From Thelephora terrestris (Eukaryota; Basidiomycota; Agaricomycetes; Thelephorales; Thelephoraceae), in contig WIUZ02000005.1 in NCBI GenBank assembly GCA_015956445.1, forward strand, positions 1,488,001 through 1,552,000: DNA of 64,000 nt. Direction: 5' to 3'. This document shows, in pieces, positions 56,007-64,000 of the stretch. The notes under the pieces were generated by a model that made no database searches, was not told the DNA's origin, and saw nothing but the letters and a program-made list of their open reading frames with translations. Numbering within the stretch: the first letter of the stretch is position 1; the number at the start of each line of letters is the position of its first letter. Both the position numbers and the translations under genes were made by a program.

Positions 56007-58953
56007 ATGACTACCAATCCCGAACAGTCGAAAGGAAGCGATGGTGCCCTCTCAACGTTCAACGTGGCTATCGAAGGCGTAGACCTTGCAGGAGATATCT
56101 CGAGCATCACCCCGGCCAGGGCTATTTTTGGTTCCGCCAGCGTCCTCCTGGCAATGATCAGGGTAGGTTCCTTCCCAGCATTCTGTCGCGATGAGCATCC
56201 GCTTCACGCTCGTCCAGGACTCTACACCAAATGAACCGGATTACGTTGAACTCGGGTTGTTCTGCGCCGAAGTGTGCGAAGTTTTCGACCATGGATTAAA
56301 AGGGAGACAATTGGATGAACTCAGCCAGCCCGTGCTTCGGGCGGTCGAGCGACTGACTACGTATGTTGAAGTCTCAGTGCGGATTCTGGGCGCACTTATC
56401 AACGCCACAACCGCAGAACTTTGGCCGAGATCAAGAAGAGGATCACCAAGGAGAGCAAACAGAACGCGGTCTCTCGAATCCTGCACGCGAAGAGCGATAA
56501 GGAGGCGATCATCGCTTGGAGGCAGGACCTCAACAGAGTCCTTCACATCTTCAATGTAAATACGTTCGATCAATTCTGTTTTGGAGTCCCTGACAGCTTT
56601 CTTTCAGACCAAGCTGGGCATCGACACTCGTATGCTCGTTGCGGATATCCATCGTAACATGGTAAACCAAGGATGTGCCAACGATCAACGTTCGGTAAGT
56701 GTAGGTTATACTTGCTGTCCGCCGACAATAAAATGCTGATCACTCCATAGATTCAAGCTAGGTCAGTAGTAGTTGACACAGTGAGGGTCCACAGTCTGAT
56801 GGTTTGACAGCATTCCTCTTGGAGATTTGCCTCCCCCGCCGCCAAGAGCCTGTTTCGGGCGCGAAGAGCTCATAGAGAATATTGTCAGCCTCGTAGAGGA
56901 CTTGACACCCATCGCTCTGACTGGTGCTGGAGGAATTGGCAAGACCTCCATCGCGTTGACCGTCCTCCATCAGGATCGTATCAAGAAGCGATTTGGCGAC
57001 AACCGACGATTCATCCGTTGCGATCAGTTTCCGCCTTCGCGTATAAATTTCCTCAACAGACTCTCAAGAGTCATTGGTGCCGGTGACGGCCACCCCGAGG
57101 ACTTGGCCCCCCTTCGGCCATTCCTGTCCTCTAAAGAAATCCTGATCGTCCTTGACAATGCAGAGACTATTCTCGACCCACAGGGAGATCATGGGCAGGA
57201 GATCTACAGCGTGGTGGAGGAGCTGAGCCAATTCAGCAACATCTGCCTCGTCATTACTTCCCGCATCACCACCATCCCTCCGGACTGCGAAACTATAAAA
57301 ATTCCGACGCTATCTATGAAGGCTGCACGCGACACGTTCTACCGCATCTGCAAGTACGGTGGGCGGTCGGATTCGGTGGAGGACATCCTGGAGCAACTCG
57401 ATTTCCATCCGCTCTCGGTCACAATACTGGCCACAGTCGCACATCAAAACCAGTGGGACAACAATCGATTGGCCAGGGAGTGGGAGCAACACCAAACGGA
57501 CATACTCCAGACGGTTCACAAACAAAGCCTCGCAGCCACGATCGAGCTCTCTCTCGCCTCCCCCATGTTCCGGGAGCTCGGACCTGATGCTCGGGAGCTT
57601 CTCTGCGTCGTTGCTTTCTTCCCTCAAGGCATCGATGAGAAGAATCTCGACTGGCTATTCCCCACAATTCCCAACAGAGCTTCCATCTTCGACAACTTTT
57701 GCATGCTTTCTCTAGCACATCGGACTAACGGGTTCATCACGATGTTGGCACCACTCCGGGAATACCTTCGTCCCAACGATCCAAAGTCATCATCACTCCT
57801 TCGCACAACCAAGGAGCGTTACTTCGCGCGAATGTCAGTCGACCTCGATCCCAACAGGCCCGAATTCGGAGATGCACGGTGGATCGCGTCAGAGGATGTA
57901 AATGTTGAGCACCTGCTCAACGTCTTCACCTCCATCGATGCAAACTTGGACGAAGTGTGGGACGCCTGTGCCAACTTTCTGAGGCACCTACATTATCATA
58001 AACCAAGACAAACCATGCTCAAGTCAAGGATTGAAGGGCTCCCAGACGACCATCGCTCCAAGTCTCACTGCTTGTTCAACCTCTCACTGTTGTTCGACTC
58101 GATTGGAAACCACGTGAATCGAAGACGGCTTCTTATTCAAACCTTGGAGCTCGAGAGAGGGCGGGGGGATGGCAGTTTGATGGCAGATATTTTGAGGGAG
58201 CTATCTGATGCGAGTCGGATGCTAGACCTCCACATGGAAGGGATACAACACGCAAGGGAAGCGTTGGGAATCTTAGAAGGGCTCGGTGATACAGTAGGCC
58301 AAGCAGGATGCTTGAATGACCTTGCTCGGTCGCTTCGGGATTACGGACAACTGGATGCGGCAGAACAAGCCGCATCTCGTGCGATCACGTTCCTTCCGGA
58401 CGGTGGGCAAGAATACCTGGCCTGTGGACTTCATCGTGTTCTTGGCGACATATACTCCTCCAAGGGCGAGAGAGGGAAGGCGATTCGTCATATGGAGACA
58501 GCCGTCGGGATCGCATCTCCTTTTAACTGGCACGATGCTCTATTTTGGACTCATTACTCTCTGGCGCGGCTCTTCCACCATGAAGACGGGCTTGACGATG
58601 CACAGGCCCATATCGATCGAGCGAAAGGACACACAGCTGGGGACGCACGCTTCCTGGGTCGGGCGATGGAGATGCAGGCTTACATTTGGTTGCGACAGGG
58701 CAGGCTCGAAGAGGCCACAGGCGAGGCTTCACGGGCAGCTGAGATCTATGAGAAGCTCGGGGCAGCGAAGGATGTGGAGAACTGCAGAGTGATCCTCCAA
58801 GTAATTGCAATGATGACGAAAGGCGGCCTAGTGGTGAGCTTCTGGAAACGACAGCATTTCCTACATTCGTTAACTCTCCCTTGTCAGCGCATAGCACACC
58901 ACCCAGCAACTCAACAGATATCCCGAATAAATGACGGCGCATCTGTCATCTGA
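56007..58953 (+). CDS. NLR-like receptor 3 (helical N-domain / NB-ARC / TPR)
   Basis: Plus-strand paralogue of NLR1/2. The start MTTNPEQSKGSDGALSTFNV is chosen by analogy with NLR2; an in-frame ATG also lies upstream at 55968. Exon 1 continues LAGDISSITPARAIFGSASV. Exon 2: DSTPNEPDYVELGLFCAEVC. Exon 3: TLAEIKKRITKESKQNAVSR and AWRQDLNRVLHIFN. Exon 4: TKLGIDTRMLVADIHRNMVN. The main exon has IPLGDLPPPPPRACFGREEL, Walker A GAGGIGKTS, Walker B LIVLDNAET, LVITSRITTIPPDCETIKIP, HPLSVTILAT and FFPQGIDEKNLDWLFPTIPN. TPR-like repeats follow (ARSLRDYGQLDAAEQAASRA, HRVLGDIYSSKGERGKAIRH, AYIWLRQGRLEEATGEASRA). The C-terminus diverges from NLR1 and NLR2. Confidence 0.85.
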
Positions 58954-60205
58954 GTAAATATCCTATTCATGAAATCACCAGCCTTCACCTTTTTGCGCGA
59001 CCACGTTCCCATATGGTTTTAAAGCCACCCCTTGTGTTGTCTTGTATTTGTCTTGTATCTTTCTACTGCCCGTCGTCAAACCACCCATCCATCCCCCCCT
59101 TTCAAGTCATGTCCGCTTCGTTTTTTATGCGCGTGTTATCGATCCCCTGTGATTTTTGGGTGTTTAGTGCTTATTCTTTAGCTGAAATCTTTACTTGTGG
59201 AAGATACATGTTTTCGGCTCCCTCACAAGGTCCACTCCAAGGGTACTCCACGACCAACGGTAAGGCGCTAGGAGGATTTATTGCAACCAATCTCATAAGG
59301 AACACACACCCGGCAGGCAACAGAGCAACGACACTCTCGTTGGGTACCTTATAGTTTAACAGACGTTATGAGCTTTCCAGGGATTTCTGACTCACGCTAC
59401 CGTAGAATCCCCTCCCCTTCACTCCCCAGCGTTCATGCCCGTCGATTCAAGGATCTCTTTCGGTGAGTGTAAATGTGCCAAGACAAAGCATCCTGAGCCT
59501 CCCGCTTCGTCGATCAAAATCTTGCCTCTGAGGCCAACGGAGAAGCGATATAAAGGCACTTCTACTAGCCATACGCGAGGTTCCAGATGGAACCCATACC
59601 TCAGACTTTGCGCGAACCCCCTTGGAATTTAGCCTTGCACACCTGTATTTTCTATAGGCCTCCTGGAGGCGCCAGTTCAGGGGAGGAGACATGGGGAGTC
59701 CGCCTGGAATCTTCCGCCTATCCTAGCCTCCGTCAGAAAAGGGCGGCAGAGAGTTCAGTGCTTTGTAACCTTTCTAATCCCCAGTGGACAACGAAGGCCG
59801 TTGCTCTTCCCAATAAGATCCAGCAAACCGTGGTACAGAAGAGGAGGGACGATCTGCCTCCAGAATCATTTCGATTCTCGATTAGAAGATGATGAGTTAA
59901 GTTTGCTACACGACAAGAGCTGGGAAAACATGACAGAGAGATGACGACAGAGAGGGAGAATAAACTTTGAAAGAGTGTGGAAATGAGGCATAAGTTGGTC
60001 GTGACAATGGGAACAAGGAAGGAAAGCATAGGAACGATGTCGACAAAGAGATTGACAGATCGAAAACAAAGATGGTGGGGGGAGGGGACAGTGGGCCGGA
60101 CAGCAAACTGAAAAACGAAGAGAACATAACCACACGGCGAAGGTAAGAAGCGTGCAGAGCGGGAGAGAAAGGAAATAATCATAAACATAAATCCACAAAA
60201 TAATG
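58954..60205. other. Gene-poor stretch between NLR3 and BYR4
   Basis: 1.25 kb between convergent genes. The plus strand is T-rich up to about 59200 (NLR3 3' UTR-like); the part from 59900 to 60200 is purine-rich on the plus strand and probably the BYR4 3' UTR. Open frames such as 59587-59892 have no recognisable content. I see no gene. Confidence 0.5.
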
Positions 60206-62888
60206 TTAGTAGCGCCTGGTCGCCAGTGCACGAATCTCCCAAAGGTACGAACGGTCCGGTTGGTCCAAGACACCGTGGCTCTTCAGCTTCCAACCTTTCA
60301 ATTCGGACTTGTGGCGAGCTTCGGCATCGCGACACGTTTGCAAGAAGTGCTCATCCACATCGTAGACGAGAGAGGCCCGTGATCCTCTGTCACTACATGA
60401 CTCGCACGAACTCCGCCGCCGGAGACTTCGAGCGGGGCTACCAGGTTCTATGCGACTCGATGACCCGGATCCAGTATCGCTAACGTCCGAGGTAGTGGCA
60501 GATTCCGTAGTACTTGTAGGCTGAATAGCGCGGATGGTACCACCCTTTGTCTCCCAACCGTCATCCTCTTCATCGTCTGCGAGGTCTGCGAAAACATCAG
60601 GCTCGTCTTCCTCCGGCGGGAGCGTCGATATCCAACACATCCGCGCTGGATCGAAGATCATGTTCCCAACAATCCGGGCGCCGTTTGCAAACGAGCCCAC
60701 AGGAGAGCCGATGGACGATCCAGTGAGGTGGGTGATCAGGGCAGGTCGTATTGACGTTCCCACACCATCGAAATCTCGAAGGGCTTGATCATTGCCCTCC
60801 CAACGAAGGGCTATGGGATTCCATCGCATCTCCCCGACGACTGAATAAAACGTTAACAAAAGGGCTTAATTTGGATGCCGATAAGTGGTCGCTGACCTCT
60901 GGGTGTCGACGCTCCACCAGGATTCCGGATGAGATGGGGCTTCTTCTTTGTTGTTGACGAACTGACAGCACGCTTCTTCCTCGCCGAAACATCTTCAGTT
61001 GTCGGTAGTTTGGATATTAGAGAGTCGATCCGACCCTTACGACGGAGAGCGTTTGTTGGTAATGGAGGGACAGGAGTAGCAAGCTTGGATTCGGCTGCAA
61101 CGCACAGACCGTTAGCTGGTTCCCAAAAACAGGTATACTTGGTTGCGGACCTCTCAAATTGCCACTCGATGGTTCCCGTGTTGGCTTCCGCCGAAGGGTA
61201 CCCTTGAGATTACTGTGATCCTTCTCTGGTGGCTTCGGATATGAGGCGCCAGGAACACGAGTGACCTTGGGCTGTACTCTGAACCTCGTTTCTTTGTCAC
61301 CATCCAAGGGCAGGTCTTCAAAGGCATCGAGCTCCGTCCCGTCGCCATACAATTTTGGCCGCTTAGGGCGCTTCAAAACCTTGAGCGAACCGGGAATGGG
61401 AGATGGGGTGGGCGGTTTAGGTTGTTGGAGAGAAAGGGAAGAAGGGGGGCGAGGGATAAGTGGAGAATTCGATCTCGATGGCGGCCGATTGGGGAAAACT
61501 GCAGACACAGGGGGACGGGCTTTTAACCGTGATGAAGAGGTTGGCATGGTAAGGCGGAGGGCGGCAGGATTGGAGGAAGGGGTTGAAGGTCGAGTAGGTG
61601 GCACAAGATACTCCAAACCGTGGGCCCGACCAGCTGTTTGCGATTTAGCACGCGAGGAAGCGGTGGCGGCTTCATACCGACTATTGGATGGCGGATTATT
61701 TGATCCGGAACCAGAGGCTTCAGGTTGGTTCGGATCTGACAGAGTCGGCAATGACACCTTTCTTCCGAGCCGACGTTGATTAGATGTAGGAGAAGGGTTG
61801 AGACCAGAATGTGACTTCTGGCCTCTAAGGCTGCCGGCGGTCTTTGCGGTCAAAAAGGCGCTCGAAGTGGAAGGCTGTGCAAGCGCTTCACTATAAGACT
61901 GCGTCCGGGCAGGAGGATTGGCAGCGAGGGCTCTGAATTGACGTATCGAAGAAGGCGGAGGATTGACAGGAGACTTGGCCCTATCTCCTCTGAGCCTTGA
62001 TGGAGGGCGGAGGCTGGAGAGACTTGGCTGCGTCGGCATACTTTTGCTCCGGGCAGTTGCGGAGGTGCGCTTCGGATGTTGCGCATTCTGGAGCAACCGA
62101 CTGGGGCTGAGATCGACGTCATCACCAATGACGAGGCCAATCTCGAAATCATCCTCGGGATGTGGGCTGGCGACCTTGGGCTTCCCGTCCACCGGCTGGT
62201 TCTTCTTGAGTTCGAGGATCCGGTTCAGTTTCCTGGGACCCTTGTCGAACAAGCCGGAAGGGATCAATAAACCATCAAGTTGGTCTTCTTCATCGTCGTC
62301 TGTGTCGGTTTCGGGTTGTGATGCAGACGTATAGTTTGAGGATGCGGAGCCATCGTGGAGACCAAGATTTGAGTAGGTATCAGATGATTGTGATGAAGAC
62401 TGATCCTTGTCGCCCCACTCGAGCGAGCCTTTGGAGGACTGATGATGGAGAGAGAGGGGGCGGAGAGACAATTGAGTCATATCGTGAGGAAGGGAGAAGG
62501 CGTCCTCGATATCGTCGTCCTCATTGAGAACAGGCGGAGTGGGTTTGGCAGGGCGGAGAGTAGGAATTGAAGCGACTTTAATTGTGGAGATTCCCTCCTC
62601 ATCTTCGTCGTCGCCGCTTTCAGAGGGTTGAATTGGAGGGCGGATGTTGATAATGGTAGACGGTTGCTTGGTGATACCTGGGCGGGAGACGAGGCCATCA
62701 ACAACGGCCTTAACCTTGGCCCCACCTGTTTGGCCAAGATCCATTTCGACGTCCCAGTCCATATCATCAAAGTCGTCGTCCCTGTCCGCTACCTGGGCGA
62801 TGCGATGTATTGTTTCATCTTCCGGAAAATCGAAATCGGCATCGGGCCATTCCTCCCGGGTCTGGGCGGGTGCTGGGATAGTTATCAT
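60206..62888 (-). CDS. BYR4: Byr4/Bfa1-like subunit of the mitotic-exit GAP
   Basis: Byr4 with Cdc16 (Bfa1 with Bub2) is the two-part GAP that restrains the septation/mitotic-exit GTPase at the spindle pole. Three exons (62888-61139, 61094-60897, 60840-60206) splice in phase to 860 aa. The N-terminal part is acidic (PDADFDFPEDETIHRIAQ, DFDDMDWDVEM) and is followed by long Ser/Pro-rich sequence with GGTK-like repeats typical of the family. The conserved C-terminal GAP-partner region reads EMRWNPIALRWEGNDQALRD, RPALITHLTGSSIGSPVGSF, ARIVGNMIFDPARMCWIS and EEDEPDVFADLADDEED. It ends CRDAEARHKSELKGWKL and the DRSYLWEIRALATRRY tail. The C-terminal block makes the assignment secure. Confidence 0.9.
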
Positions 62889-64000
62889 GTGGGAAGGTAA
62901 TAGGGGTGCTCGAGAGAGTGAGAGGGTGAGAGAACGAGAGCTTGAAAGTAAGGTAGATGTTGCGAGACTGGTGAAATTCGGGAGAGAGCGAGAGTTGATT
63001 AGCAGGCGAGGAGTTGCATTATCCCTTGGGCTGCTGAAAAGTTGGTGGAGTACAGAAAAAGAGTGGATTGTCGACGCGGCTCTGGCGAGTAAATGTGGAC
63101 TCGGTAGACGAGTAGTTGCAAGTCGAAACGGCGGGTCGGATGGCGGGGGGCACGGGGAATATTTGACGAGGGATTCTCTCTCAAATTTCTCGAGGAGGGG
63201 TGAAGTGGTCTTGAGGCAGCGTGACCAGCCACAGCGTCACATCCGCATGTGGTGGGTGTGCAAACAACGCCAAACAATCGCTTTGGACAATGAACGCTGT
63301 GAACACAATGCGTGCGCTGTCCCTGCTGCCCCTCTGCCACGCGTACCACAATGGACGTAACCGACTATTATTCCCATTATCTGCTTGCAGCGAGCAATGA
63401 GGCCAACCACGCCCCGTCAACGTTTCAACGAAGAGGAAATCCGGCGTGGCGACCCGTCCAGCGAACACGAGACTTCCGGGTCCCACTTGTGCCTCTGCGA
63501 TGGGCCACACATCGGGCCCAAACAAGCCGCTCCTGCTTTCTTCGAATCGGATTTCTCCGCTCGCTTGTCGCAGCGATAGCGTGATTTCAAGCTGGGAAGA
63601 CCTCCACGTTTCTCGCTTGTCTTCCTTCCAATAGAACCATTTTCTACGCCTACTGGTCCCGGCTTTACAATCCCGCAGACATTTACCTCGCCCGCTTTCG
63701 GTCGTGCTCGAGCGTGGATACCCAAACGAGTGACTTTAACAGCCTGGCGTTTCACCCGATCCCAGATCTACGTGATGCCGCATGTCCATTCTTCGGTGAG
63801 CAGTTGAGTGCGGAAAGTCCACCGGGCGGTCTGCCTCCTTGTTTTTCGCGGGTGGTACTCCCCATGGGTGTTCTGTAACGCACGTGCCCGTTATTAGTTC
63901 TTTCTACCAGTTGTCTGCACTCTACGCCCGTGTACAAAAGCAGCGAAGACACCTTCCATGGGAATACCACGCCAGACTGAATCCTCGGAGATGAATTTTG
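62889..64000. other. BYR4 upstream region and possible partial gene at the right edge
   Basis: 62889-63230 is GA-rich promoter or 5' UTR sequence of BYR4. From 63351 to about 63880 the plus strand has loosely coding-looking pieces: an ATG at 63351 (MDVTDYYSHYLLAASNEANH) and, further on, an open frame without start reading TIFYAYWSRLYNPADIYLAR. I could not join them with certain splice sites and do not recognise a family, so no gene is called. Confidence 0.35.

Noticed and set aside
59013-59354. Open frame of 113 codons after NLR3
   Set aside because: T-rich sequence typical of a 3' UTR, no family resemblance and no introns.

Overview
The window is nuclear DNA from a filamentous basidiomycete, most likely an Agaricomycete. 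Genes are dense and sit on both strands. Most are cut by several short introns of about 45-65 nt with GTRNGY-type donors and visible CTRAY-like branch sites. Intergenic gaps are often only 100-600 bp. The gene families fit: DUF6533-type membrane proteins, tandem NB-ARC/TPR (NLR-like) receptors with an alpha-helical N-terminal domain, and a Byr4-type mitotic-exit regulator. Exon coordinates were worked out by hand by joining reading frames across GT-AG boundaries, so individual junctions may be off by a few codons.

Layout. 1-31.4 kb is a conserved housekeeping block: RRP36, a vacuolar-type CorA Mg2+ transporter, eIF3b, a mitochondrial Sls1-like protein, SPB1 methyltransferase, a DUF423 membrane protein, a decayed PIF1/Helitron helicase piece, a C2H2 zinc-finger protein, VPS18, CGR1, a long disordered protein, SEC39 and a second C2H2-like protein. 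Four of these (RRP36, eIF3b, SPB1, CGR1) serve ribosome assembly or translation. Two (VPS18, SEC39) are membrane-tethering subunits. 31.5-42.6 kb carries gamma-glutamyltransferase, WRAP73/WDR8, a short-chain dehydrogenase, an AFG3-like m-AAA protease and the urease accessory protein UreD.

41.9-49 kb is a recent direct duplication of about 3.1 kb. Each unit holds part or all of ureD plus a DUF6533-type gene. The second ureD copy is a truncated relic joined directly to a piece of an NLR gene. 49-59 kb is an NLR cluster: two complete genes on the minus strand and one on the plus strand. All share an N-terminal helical domain, an NB-ARC ATPase and C-terminal tetratricopeptide repeats. The NLR2/NLR3 pair is divergent. 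60.2-62.9 kb is a Byr4/Bfa1-like GAP subunit.

The most interesting parts are the NLR/ureD/DUF6533 rearranged block (42-59 kb), a CorA-family protein with SVN where the family signature GMN is expected, a GC-AG intron in the Sls1-like gene, and a 16-nt micro-exon in RRP36. I found no convincing tRNA, rRNA, CRISPR or virus-derived element.
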